Shown here piece by piece: positions 1 to 7,260 of a stretch of DNA of 15,254 nt (position 1 is the stretch's first letter; each line of letters begins with the position of its first letter). The translations under genes were made by a program, and so were the position numbers. The stretch comes from Dehalococcoidia bacterium UBA2160 (lineage in GTDB: Bacteria; Chloroflexota; Dehalococcoidia; Lucifugimonadales; UBA1123): NCBI GenBank assembly GCA_002328865.1, contig DCWO01000008.1:1-15254 (forward strand), read 5' to 3'. The notes under the pieces were generated by a model. The model did no database searches, was not told the DNA's origin, and saw only the letters and a program-made list of their open reading frames with translations.

Positions 1-34
1 TCATATGCATTGTCCGCCCTGCGGGCATAACGTT

Positions 35-90
35 GCTCAGGGCGAACGGGCCAGTAGTCTGCTCCGTTCGTGGTGAGCTTGTCGAACCAC
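35..90. repeat. REP-like interspersed repeat, inverted pair downstream of carB
   Basis: Two arms, GCTCAGGGCGAACGG (35-49) and CCGTTCGTGGTGAGC (64-78), are inverted copies with 12 of 15 matches, about 14 nt apart. The right copy continues to 90 and can fold on its own: GTTCG (66-70) pairs with CGAAC (83-87), or alternatively GTGGT with ACCAC. The core TGAGCTTGTCGAA (74-86) recurs exactly inside carB. The layout resembles REP/BIME elements that sit after genes. It lies 50-110 nt past the carB stop, so it could act as a processing or termination site for the operon end. That function is inference; no U-tract is seen. Confidence 0.6.
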
Positions 91-142
91 CCGCGCCCAA
101 CACCCAAAGTGCGTTGGCATCAAGCCTCAAGGTCAACCAGCG

Positions 143-3100
143 CTACGTCCCGTTGCGGTAGGCTGGGAGCGGTTTGACGTTGAACTCGACGCCCGTGCCG
201 GACATGCTTTCGACGGCGGCTCGGGCGGTGTCCAGCGACGTGAAGCATGGCACTCGCATGTCGACGGCGGCGCGGCGTATGCGGAAGCCGTCCTGCAGCA
301 CGTCTCGGTCCCCGGTGACGGTGTTGACCACGGCGTCTATGGTGCCGTCCATGATCACGTCGAGAACGTTTGGGTGGCCCTCGCTCAGTTTTTTGGGCAC
401 CTCGGTTACGTGCACGCCAAGGCCTTTGATCAGGTCGGCGGTGCCTTCGCTTGCGTAGAGTTTGCAGCCTGCCAGGTCCAGGTCTTTGATCATCTGCACC
501 GAATCCGCCTTGTCCCTGTCGGCGATGCTCAGCAGCACGGATCCGCCCTTGGGCACGGTCAAGCCAGCCGCCATGAGGGCTTTGGCCACGGCTGGTCTGA
601 ACTCGGTGTCGATGCCCATGACCTCGCCGGTGGATTTCATTTCAGGACCCAGATACGTGTCCACTCCGGCCAGTTTGGACATCGAGAACACGGGCGCCTT
701 CACGCCCACGAGCTTCTGTCGCTTCCAGAGTCCGCCCTCGTACCCGAGCTCCTTCAGCGTCTTGCCCAACATTGCCTTGATGGCCAGTTTGACCATCGGG
801 ACGCCGGTGACCTTCGAAATGAATGGGATGGTGCGGCTGGATCGAGGGTTGACCTCGATGACGTAGACCTCGGTCTTCCCGTTGCTCGCCCCGTTATCGA
901 CGCCAGGGCTGCGATAGGCCGGTCCGCCGACGACGACATACTGGATGTTCATCAGGCCTCGAACTTCCAGCTCCAACCCGATCCGCGTGGTGTAGTCGAC
1001 GATGGTGTTGACCTCGTCTTCGCTGAGGGTGAGTCCGGGGTAGATGGCCATCGAGTCGCCGCTGTGCACCCCTGCCCGCTCGACGTGCTCCATGATCCCC
1101 GGAATCAGCACAATTTCGCCGTCGCACACCGCATCGACCTCGACCTCACGTCCTTCGAAGTAGCGGTCGATCAGCACGCGCCTGCCGATGCCCGCCTCCA
1201 GGGCGCTTGTCATGTAGCGGACGAGTTCGGTTGCGTTCTGGACGATCTCCATTGCCCGGCCGCCGAGAACGTAGCTGGGCCGAACGAGCACCGGGTAGCC
1301 GATCTCCTGCGCAACGTTCAGCGCGCTCTCCAGGCTGGACACGGCGGCGCCCGGCGGATTTGGGATGTCGACTCGGGCCAGGAATTCCTCGAACAGATGA
1401 CGGTCCGACGCCGTGTCTATCGACTGCGCCGTCGAGCCGAGGATCGGGAGCCTGGCTCGGTCCAGCGATTGCGACAGGTTGATGGCGGTCTGGCCGCCGA
1501 ACTGCACCATCGACGGCGGGACTTCGATGTCGTTGTCTGAGTTCACGAACGTCTCGTTCTCGAGGATGTCGCGGATGCTCTCCTCGTCGAGGGGTTCGAA
1601 GTAAAGCCGATCGGAGGTGTCGAAGTCGGTGGAAACGGTTTCCGGATTGGAGTTGGCCAGCACGCTGCGGATTCCCTCTTCCTGCAAGGCCCAGGCGGCA
1701 TGCACCGAACAGTAATCGAACTCGATGCCCTGGCCTATGCGAATGGGACCGCTGCCCAACACGATGGCCTTGGACGCCTCGATGGGCGTCGCCTCGTTCT
1801 CCTGCTCATAGGTGCTGTAGAAGTACGGAGTCTGAGCCTCGAACTCAGCCGCGCAGGTGTCGACCATCTTGTACACGGGCCGGATGTCCCATTCACCCCG
1901 GAGTTTGCGGACCTGTTCGTGAGACCGGTCCGTGAGCACGGCGATCTTTTCGTCGCCGAAGCCCAGTCGTTTAGCGCTCCATAGCAAGTGGGGGGTCAGG
2001 TTCTCGGCGAGCAGGCGGTTCTCCATCTCGCACAATCGGTTGAAGGCGCGGGTGAACCAAGGATCGATTCCCGTTACGCGCGACAGCTCATCCGGACTGA
2101 GGCCTCTACGCAAAGCAGCCATCAGCGCCCAAAGTCGGTCGTCGTTGGGATGCAGCGGCAGTCCGTCGACCACGTTCGCCGGCGCCTGTTCTGAGCTTGT
2201 CGAAGGATCGTCGCGCCAATTCGAGTCTTCCCACAGCAGATTTCGGTTCGTAATCTCAAGCGAACGCACGGCCTTCTGGAACGCCGCCTCGAAAGAGCGG
2301 TCGATGGCCATGACCTCGCCGGTCGCCTTCATCTGCGTGCCTATCGTGTGGTCGCCTCGTGGGAACTTGTCGAACGGCCATCGAGGAATCTTGACGACGC
2401 AGTAGTCGAGCGCGGGCTCGAACGCGGCGAGCGTCTGCTGGGTAACGGCATTGGGTATCTGGTCTAGGCGCTTGCCCACCGCGATCTTGGCGGCCACTCT
2501 GGCGATGGGGTAACCGGTCGCTTTCGATGCCAATGCGGAGCTGCGGCTCACCCTCGGGTTGACTTCGATGATGTAGTAGCGACTGTCGGCCCGCCCGACG
2601 TCGGGCAGAGTTTCCGCGACATCGTTGCCCGGCTCCAGCGCCATCTGGATGTTGCAGCCTCCCTCGATGCCAAGCGCCCGGATGATCTTGAGGCTGGCGG
2701 ATCGAAGGAGCTGGTAGTCGTTGTCCGACAGGGTTTGGCTGGGCGCGACGACGATGCTGTCGCCCGTGTGCACTCCCATCGGGTCGATGTTTTCCATGTT
2801 GCAGATGGTGACGCAGTTGTCGGCGCCGTCCCGCATCACTTCGTACTCGATCTCTTTCCAGCCGACGAGCGATTTCTCGATCAAAACCTGAGTGATCGGA
2901 CTCGCCGCCAAGCCGCTGGTGACGATTCTCTCGAATTCCTCGATCGTGCCGGCGATGCCGCCGCCCGTGCCGCCGAGGGTGTACGCGGGTCGCACGACCA
3001 ACGGCAGGCCGATGTTGGCCATGGCCCGGCGCCCCTCGTCCATCGACTCCACGATGGCGCTGGGGGGAGTCGGCTCGCCGATGTCGGTCAGGAGTCGCTT

Positions 3101-3493
3101 GAACAACTCGCGATCCTCGGCGTTGCGGATGGTCTGAAGCGGTGTCCCGAGCAGCCGCACGTTGTATCGATCGAGAATGCCGGCGTCGGCCAAGTCGACG
3201 GCCAAGTTGAGACCGGTCTGGCCTCCGAGGGTCGGCAAAACGCCGTCGGGACGCTCAGCCGCGATGATCCGTTCGAGAACTTCCACCGTCAACGGTTCGA
3301 TGTAAATGACGTCGGCAATTCCCTCGTCGGTCATGATCGTGGCCGGGTTGGAATTGACGAGAACGGTCGTCACGCCTTCTTCGCGCAGCGCCTTGCACGC
3401 CTGAGTGCCGGCGTAGTCGAACTCCGCCGCCTGCCCGATGACGATGGGCCCGGAGCCGATGACGAGGACTTTTTGGGGTCGATTGTTCGGCAT
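143..3493 (-). CDS. carB: Carbamoyl-phosphate synthase large subunit
   Basis: Makes carbamoyl phosphate from bicarbonate, two ATP and ammonia delivered by CarA, for pyrimidine and arginine synthesis in the cytoplasm. The protein has 1116 residues against a usual length near 1070-1080. It shows the internal duplication of the family: an N-terminal ATP-grasp half opening with GSGPIVIGQAAEFDYAG, a second half (from about residue 578) opening with GSGPIRIGQGIEFDY, both with IEVNPR metal/ATP motifs, and a C-terminal MGS-like allosteric domain (SEGTADLIKGLG onward). Extra length comes from inserts before IEVNPR in both halves (about residues 286-303 and 854-874) and from a repeat-derived stretch near residues 427-440 in the oligomerisation region. 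The ATG lies 8 nt after the preceding phosphodiesterase stop; its ribosome site is weak. It ends in TAG. It is the last gene of the operon and is separated from carA by five unrelated genes. Confidence 0.97.
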   Translation of the reverse strand: MPNNRPQKVLVIGSGPIVIGQAAEFDYAGTQACKALREEGVTTVLVNSNPATIMTDEGIADVIYIEPLTVEVLERIIAAERPDGVLPTLGGQTGLNLAVDLADAGILDRYNVRLLGTPLQTIRNAEDRELFKRLLTDIGEPTPPSAIVESMDEGRRAMANIGLPLVVRPAYTLGGTGGGIAGTIEEFERIVTSGLAASPITQVLIEKSLVGWKEIEYEVMRDGADNCVTICNMENIDPMGVHTGDSIVVAPSQTLSDNDYQLLRSASLKIIRALGIEGGCNIQMALEPGNDVAETLPDVGRADSRYYIIEVNPRVSRSSALASKATGYPIARVAAKIAVGKRLDQIPNAVTQQTLAAFEPALDYCVVKIPRWPFDKFPRGDHTIGTQMKATGEVMAIDRSFEAAFQKAVRSLEITNRNLLWEDSNWRDDPSTSSEQAPANVVDGLPLHPNDDRLWALMAALRRGLSPDELSRVTGIDPWFTRAFNRLCEMENRLLAENLTPHLLWSAKRLGFGDEKIAVLTDRSHEQVRKLRGEWDIRPVYKMVDTCAAEFEAQTPYFYSTYEQENEATPIEASKAIVLGSGPIRIGQGIEFDYCSVHAAWALQEEGIRSVLANSNPETVSTDFDTSDRLYFEPLDEESIRDILENETFVNSDNDIEVPPSMVQFGGQTAINLSQSLDRARLPILGSTAQSIDTASDRHLFEEFLARVDIPNPPGAAVSSLESALNVAQEIGYPVLVRPSYVLGGRAMEIVQNATELVRYMTSALEAGIGRRVLIDRYFEGREVEVDAVCDGEIVLIPGIMEHVERAGVHSGDSMAIYPGLTLSEDEVNTIVDYTTRIGLELEVRGLMNIQYVVVGGPAYRSPGVDNGASNGKTEVYVIEVNPRSSRTIPFISKVTGVPMVKLAIKAMLGKTLKELGYEGGLWKRQKLVGVKAPVFSMSKLAGVDTYLGPEMKSTGEVMGIDTEFRPAVAKALMAAGLTVPKGGSVLLSIADRDKADSVQMIKDLDLAGCKLYASEGTADLIKGLGVHVTEVPKKLSEGHPNVLDVIMDGTIDAVVNTVTGDRDVLQDGFRIRRAAVDMRVPCFTSLDTARAAVESMSGTGVEFNVKPLPAYRNGT
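2188..2210. repeat. Copy of the interspersed repeat inside carB
   Basis: The 13-nt core TGAGCTTGTCGAA at 2192-2204 is identical to that at 74-86. The surrounding GTTCTGAGCTTGTCGAAGGA resembles the fuller element, with a short CTT/AAG-type stem. On the carB strand it is read in frame as DPSTSSEQAP (about residues 429-438), in the linker between NLLWED and the LPLHPNDDRLW segment that other CarB proteins join with fewer residues. This looks like a repeat that landed in a tolerant loop and became coding sequence. Confidence 0.6.
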
Positions 3494-3501
3494 GTGTTCA
3501 G

Positions 3502-4257
3502 TCAGCGTCCTATTTCTTCGAGATACTCGACGAGCTTGTCGGGGAAGTTGATGGTCATGCCGTCCGCGCCGCAGCCGACGGCGTGACGCATGAGCGCCTC
3601 ATCGAAGATGCCGTGGCAGCGGACGACGAAGCCTTTGGAGTGCAGCATCTCCACGAGTTCGGGCGTCGTGATATCGGCGCGAGGGCACACCTGTGTCAGG
3701 CCCATCTCCAGCGACTGGTCGACGATGGAGTCGTCCCACTGGCTGCCGGGACCCATGGGCACGAGCCATCCGGTGAGCAACTCGGGCGCGTACGCTCGGG
3801 TCTCCTCCAGCCACTGCTTCCAGAACGACGTGATCGTCACACTGTCGGTCATGCCGTAGCCCCGAACCATGTCGATTGTCCGGGTGGCGAGGCCTTCGGT
3901 CCCAGGTCGGGCTTTGATCTCGACGTGGAAATAGATGCGACTCTTGTAGTGCTCGAGTATCTCAGCAAAAGATCGGATGCGCTCGCCCGCGTACTGAAGC
4001 GAGAACCATGTACCGGCGTCCAGCGCCTTTAGTTCTGCCAGTGTGTGGTCGGCTACCGGTCCCGAACCGTTGGTCGTGCGGTCGACTCGGTCGTCGTGGA
4101 TGACGACGATCTGGTCGTCGCTGGTCAAGTGCACGTCGAGCTCGGCGTGGTCGACGCCCATGGCCAGCGCTCGGTCGAACGCCGCAAAAGTGTTCTCAGG
4201 CGCGTACGACGACGCGCCTCTGTGCGCGATATTCAGGAACCCTGTGTTGGATGGCAT
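3502..4257 (-). CDS. Glycerophosphodiester phosphodiesterase (GDPD family)
   Basis: Hydrolyses glycerophosphodiesters, such as deacylated phospholipids, to glycerol 3-phosphate and an alcohol. The 251-residue protein shows the TIM-barrel GDPD signature from its N-terminus: AHRGASSYAPENT with catalytic His12, then ELDVHLTSDD with acidic metal ligands Glu39 and Asp41, then VVIHDD with catalytic His54, followed by RTTNGSG, VEIK and a closing DGMTINFPD strand. There is no signal peptide, so a cytoplasmic UgpQ-like role is likely. It lies 13 nt after the small partner protein and 8 nt before carB, so it is probably co-transcribed with both. No link to pyrimidine synthesis is evident. The length is normal and no key residue is missing. 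Confidence 0.93.
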   Translation of the reverse strand: MPSNTGFLNIAHRGASSYAPENTFAAFDRALAMGVDHAELDVHLTSDDQIVVIHDDRVDRTTNGSGPVADHTLAELKALDAGTWFSLQYAGERIRSFAEILEHYKSRIYFHVEIKARPGTEGLATRTIDMVRGYGMTDSVTITSFWKQWLEETRAYAPELLTGWLVPMGPGSQWDDSIVDQSLEMGLTQVCPRADITTPELVEMLHSKGFVVRCHGIFDEALMRHAVGCGADGMTINFPDKLVEYLEEIGR

Positions 4258-4270
4258 TGTTACTCTTTGA

Positions 4271-4453
4271 TTACTCCTTCGAATCCACCGGCTCCCAATT
4301 AAAGGAGACGTCGGCGCTGGATCGCATCCTATCGAGTACCTCCAGCTTCCTAATGAAACTCATCCGTGCTTGCCGTCGATGCCAAACCTCTTTGGCTTCG
4401 TAGACGAGTTCAGCGTAGCGTTTGGAATCTGGCGGCAAGCGTCCCATCGTCAT
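4271..4453 (-). CDS. Small protein paired with the upstream nucleotidyltransferase
   Basis: A 60-residue charged protein beginning MTMGRLPPDSKRY, with a predicted helical middle (KEVWHRRQARMSFIRKLEVLDRM split by few breaks). Its ATG lies inside the end of the nucleotidyltransferase gene, overlapping it by 44 nt. A TGGAG ribosome site lies 7-8 nt before the ATG, which supports a real, translationally coupled gene; the second ATG at 4447 is an alternative start. From memory, small proteins starting with an LPPD-like motif and ending in a basic helix often follow nucleotidyltransferases of this type, so the two may form a complex. The function is unknown; a partner or antitoxin role is inference only. 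Confidence 0.7.
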   Translation of the reverse strand: MTMGRLPPDSKRYAELVYEAKEVWHRRQARMSFIRKLEVLDRMRSSADVSFNWEPVDSKE

Positions 4454-4907
4454 CGAATTTCTCCAACAGTTCCAAGATTGTTTCGATATCTGCCTCCGGA
4501 AGTAGACTCCGCACGCGAAGCTGGTCTTTATCCCGGAAGGCCTCCAGGCCGAGCAATATCAGATGCTCAGGCGATGCTACCCTGACGCGCAAGTTCCCCA
4601 TTCTGACGGTCCGGGCTTGCGTTACCGTGTCGTTGTACAGCGCGCTGACCGTCGTTGGGAACAACTGGACAGGGACTCCGGCAAAAACCAAGTGCATCCC
4701 TTCGATACCCTCGGCCTCTTCGACAACCCGCCTGAATGTACTCAGATACTCCTCGTCTGTGCCCACCAGGATGACGACGTCCAGGTCTTGCGTGAAGATC
4801 GGCTCGATATACGCGGCCGCCGCCACAGCGCCCATTAGCGCGTAGTCTCTGATTATCCTACGGCGCTTCAACTGGTTCAGTGCGCGAATGGCGTCAGAGA
4901 ATGGCAT
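4410..4907 (-). CDS. Nucleotidyltransferase-fold protein (AbiEii/DUF6036-like)
   Basis: A 165-residue protein with the minimal nucleotidyltransferase core: Gly26 in LMGAVAAAAY, then TQDLDVVI giving the DxD metal pair Asp41 and Asp43. A VPVQLFP strand follows, where other polymerase-beta-like enzymes carry a third acidic residue; here it is Gln, which I believe is common in this subgroup. A C-terminal helical part includes ASPEHLILLGLEAFRDKDQ. Such proteins transfer nucleotides to a protein or RNA, and some are toxins (AbiEii, MenT), but nothing here shows the substrate. The ATG is 3 nt after the HAD phosphatase stop, and the small partner gene overlaps its end. The pair looks like an accessory module carried in the pyrimidine operon. 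Confidence 0.8.
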   Translation of the reverse strand: MPFSDAIRALNQLKRRRIIRDYALMGAVAAAAYIEPIFTQDLDVVILVGTDEEYLSTFRRVVEEAEGIEGMHLVFAGVPVQLFPTTVSALYNDTVTQARTVRMGNLRVRVASPEHLILLGLEAFRDKDQLRVRSLLPEADIETILELLEKFDDDGTLAARFQTLR

Positions 4908-4910
4908 TTT

Positions 4911-5618
4911 TCACGCCTGCCGGCCCTCCAGCATGCCGATTAGTTGGGTCAGGTTGGCGACTACCCGCGTACCGTCAATTGTATCCGGCCGCTCCGCACC
5001 GTTGCGGTTGACCCAAACCGCTCGCACGCCCGCGTTCACGGCGCCGAGAATGTCGTGCTCAACGTCGTCGCCTACGTGCAACATCTCGTGTGCGGCGCAA
5101 CCTGCCTGATCGACCGCGATCTCGAAGATGCGCGGATCCGGCTTGGCGACGCCATGGTCCTGAGACATCACGGAGAAGCGGAACATGTGCCCGATGCCGA
5201 TCAAGTCCGGGCGGCTGTTGCCGTTCGACAACGCTCCGAGGTTATATCGACGACCCAAATCCTCCAGCGCTGGCAGTGCATCGGCGTAGAACTCGACGTT
5301 GGAGAAGCGGTGGCGGAGGTAGACCGCGTTGATGCGCTCCGCCAACTCGTCATCTCGACGATCGACTTCAACGAGCGTCCGTTTGAACGCCTCCAATCGG
5401 ACGAGACCGAGGTCCACGACCGGCGGGACCATCTCTCGAGTCACCATTTCACAGATGCCGACCATCCTGTCCACGTCCAGCCTGGAAGCTGCAATCGAAT
5501 CGTGCTTGCCGAGTTCGCCGAGGGCATACGCCATCGATCGACGCATCACCGTGTCATAGTCCCACAGCGTGCCATCGAGATCGAACGTGATGGCCTTGAT
5601 GCCCGTTATGCGGTCCAT
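4911..5618 (-). CDS. HAD-superfamily hydrolase, subfamily IA
   Basis: A 235-residue phosphatase-like protein with all four HAD motifs: I, FDLDGTLWD (nucleophile Asp13, acid/base Asp15); II, ALSNGN; III, the lysine of VAKPDPRIFE; IV, VGDDVEHDILGA. A helical cap lies between motifs I and II, typical of subfamily IA (YjjG, haloacid dehalogenase and phosphoglycolate phosphatase relatives). The substrate cannot be read from the sequence. Its place in a pyr operon makes a pyrimidine 5'-nucleotidase of the YjjG kind a reasonable guess. Its ATG shares one base with the stop of the antitoxin gene (TGATG), so translation is coupled, and it ends 3 nt before the nucleotidyltransferase. Confidence 0.9.
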   Translation of the reverse strand: MDRITGIKAITFDLDGTLWDYDTVMRRSMAYALGELGKHDSIAASRLDVDRMVGICEMVTREMVPPVVDLGLVRLEAFKRTLVEVDRRDDELAERINAVYLRHRFSNVEFYADALPALEDLGRRYNLGALSNGNSRPDLIGIGHMFRFSVMSQDHGVAKPDPRIFEIAVDQAGCAAHEMLHVGDDVEHDILGAVNAGVRAVWVNRNGAERPDTIDGTRVVANLTQLIGMLEGRQA

Positions 5619-5845
5619 CAGTCTTTGCGCTCTTCTGGTGGCGACGGTTCAGGGAATCCGTGACGGAGCTCGTACCAATTATCGACCAAGTCGATTGTTC
5701 CCAACATGTCACGAAGCTGCTGAATGCGCCTGTCTCGGACGTAAGCCGTCAGGGCCCCGTTGACGGCCCTCGTCTTCGTCTTCTCACCGGTCAGATCAAT
5801 CACTTGTTCCAGGAGACTGTCATCGATGTTCAGCGTGGTCCGCAT
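5618..5845 (-). CDS. VapB-family antitoxin without a VapC partner
   Basis: A 75-residue protein starting MRTTLNIDDSLLEQV, the ribbon-helix-helix strand and first helix of VapB-type (DUF2191-like) antitoxins, followed by KTKTRAVNGALTAYVRDRR and a C-terminal GTIDLVDNWYELR segment that in this family binds the PIN toxin. A GAGG ribosome site lies 7 nt before the ATG. The palindrome TGTGCACA (5865-5872) sits about 20 nt upstream and could be an autoregulatory site. The expected downstream VapC gene is absent: the next gene, overlapping by one base, is a HAD phosphatase. The gene may be an orphan antitoxin, or a DNA-binding regulator kept for another purpose. Confidence 0.85.
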   Translation of the reverse strand: MRTTLNIDDSLLEQVIDLTGEKTKTRAVNGALTAYVRDRRIQQLRDMLGTIDLVDNWYELRHGFPEPSPPEERKD

Positions 5846-5882
5846 AGCAACGCCTCGATTATTCTGTGCACAATTGGCGTGG

Positions 5883-7001
5883 TCACCCCTTGCACTCCTG
5901 AACCAGCTTCAGAAACCGGTCGAAAAGATACTCGTTGTCTCTGGGGCCGGGGGACGCCTCCGAGTGATATTGGATGCTCATGATCGGCAGCGAGCGATGG
6001 CGCAATCCTTCGACAGTGCCGTCGTTCAGGTTGACGTGGCTGACCTCGAGTTCGGCTGGGAGGCTGTCGCCGTCGATGGCATAGCCGTGGTTCTGGGCGG
6101 TGATGTGCACGAGGCCGGTCTCCAGGTCCTTCACCGGATGGTTGCCGCCCCTGTGACCGAACTTGAGCTTGTACGTGTCGCCGCCGAACGCGCGGGCGAG
6201 GATCTGGTTGCCGAGGCATATGCCCATAATCGGCACGTGGCCGATTAAGCCTCGTGCGGTCTCAGTCAGATAATCCAGCAGTTCGGGGTCGCCGGGTCCG
6301 GGCGACATCAGGATGCCGTCGGGTTTCCAGTCCAACAGCTCTTGCGCCGACACCCTGGCGGGATAGGCAACGACGTCGCATCCGCGAGTCTTCAGCAGTC
6401 GCAGGATGTTGTATTTGAGCCCGAAATCGCTGACCAGAATTCGGTAGGGCATGTGGCCCACTCTCGCGCCCTGCACCGGTTGGTCCCAAGAGTATGGAGT
6501 CGCGGTGGTCACGCGACTCACGAAGTCGGTGGCCGCATAAGAGGGCAGCTCTTGCAACCGAGCAAGCGCCTGTTCCGGGGACTGGTCGACGGCGATGATT
6601 CCCATCATGACGCCTCGTGTCCGAATCCGGCGCGTAATCGCTCTGGTGTCCACCCCGCCGATGCCAATGACGCCCTGGGAGGCCAGGAATTCGTCCAGCG
6701 TCATCTCGCTGTCGGGATGGCTGGGCGCGTCGCAGTGGTCCCGCACGACGAATCCGGCGACCCTGACACGACGCGACTCGAAGTCGTGCCTGTTGATCCC
6801 GTAGTTGCCGATGAGCGGATACGTCGGCACGACGATCTGCCCCGCGTATGACGGGTCGGTTAGTATCTCCTGGTATCCGGTCATCGACGTGTTGAAGACA
6901 ACCTCGCCGTATGTCGAGGACTCGGTGTCGCCGAAGGCTTGGCCGGGGTAAACCGACCCGTCTTCGAGGACGAGGATTGCATTGTGGAAGGCTGTTGTCA
7001 T
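5883..7001 (-). CDS. carA: Carbamoyl-phosphate synthase small subunit (glutaminase)
   Basis: Releases ammonia from glutamine and channels it to CarB. The 372-residue length is normal. The N-terminal CPSase small-chain domain (residues 1 to about 150) carries LEDGSVYPG, FNTSMTGYQEILTDPSY and GGVDTRAITRRIR. The C-terminal class I glutamine amidotransferase domain carries SPGPGDP, the nucleophile Cys262 in GICLGNQ, and the His346/Glu348 pair in YHSEASPGP. The ATG at 7001 is preceded by a weak ribosome site, 18 nt after the DUF2283 stop. It ends in TGA, 37 nt before the antitoxin gene. Unusually, five genes separate it from carB. Confidence 0.97.
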   Translation of the reverse strand: MTTAFHNAILVLEDGSVYPGQAFGDTESSTYGEVVFNTSMTGYQEILTDPSYAGQIVVPTYPLIGNYGINRHDFESRRVRVAGFVVRDHCDAPSHPDSEMTLDEFLASQGVIGIGGVDTRAITRRIRTRGVMMGIIAVDQSPEQALARLQELPSYAATDFVSRVTTATPYSWDQPVQGARVGHMPYRILVSDFGLKYNILRLLKTRGCDVVAYPARVSAQELLDWKPDGILMSPGPGDPELLDYLTETARGLIGHVPIMGICLGNQILARAFGGDTYKLKFGHRGGNHPVKDLETGLVHITAQNHGYAIDGDSLPAELEVSHVNLNDGTVEGLRHRSLPIMSIQYHSEASPGPRDNEYLFDRFLKLVQECKG

Positions 7002-7019
7002 TGTATGTAGATCGTCCGG

Positions 7020-7217
7020 TTAACCTTTTGCGGCGTAATCCAGGGCTCGGGGATCTTCGATGCGCTTCGAGGATTCAATCACCTCGAGCCCTACTATGTT
7101 GCCGTCGCTGTCGTAATCCAAAATCACCCCGGGCTTGCCCTCGTCGCTCTCCTCGATCTCAGCGTTATTGAACACGATGCGGAGCACGCCGACTTCCTGG
7201 TCGTAGACAACTTTCAT
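7020..7217 (-). CDS. DUF2283 family small protein
   Basis: A 65-residue protein beginning MKVVYDQEVGVLRIVF and containing EGKPGVILDYDSDGNIVG and LEVIESSKR, the recognisable pattern of DUF2283, a small beta-rich family of unknown function. The ATG at 7217 is chosen because a GGAG ribosome site lies 6 nt before it and family members begin at this residue; an open frame extends upstream to 7292 but would overlap the pyrC end. It sits between pyrC (43 nt) and carA (18 nt). Genes of this family are often found next to toxin-antitoxin genes, but no partner is seen here. Confidence 0.85.
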   Translation of the reverse strand: MKVVYDQEVGVLRIVFNNAEIEESDEGKPGVILDYDSDGNIVGLEVIESSKRIEDPRALDYAAKG

Positions 7218-7260
7218 CGCGCTCTCCGTTGCTGACTTTACGTACAGATGGCCGAATCCT

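Noticed and set aside
374..1540. Long plus-strand open frame opposite carB
   Set aside because: Composition is rich in His, Arg and Asp as expected for an antisense shadow; no domain and carB is certain on the other strand.
2366..2378. ACTTGTCGAACGG inside carB, resembling the repeat
   Set aside because: It encodes the conserved WPFDKFP motif found in CarB proteins generally, so it is ordinary coding sequence.
3530..3545. GAGCTTGTCG inside the GDPD gene, partly matching the interspersed repeat core
   Set aside because: Only 10 nt match and they encode the expected C-terminal PDKLVEYL of the enzyme; chance codon use explains it.
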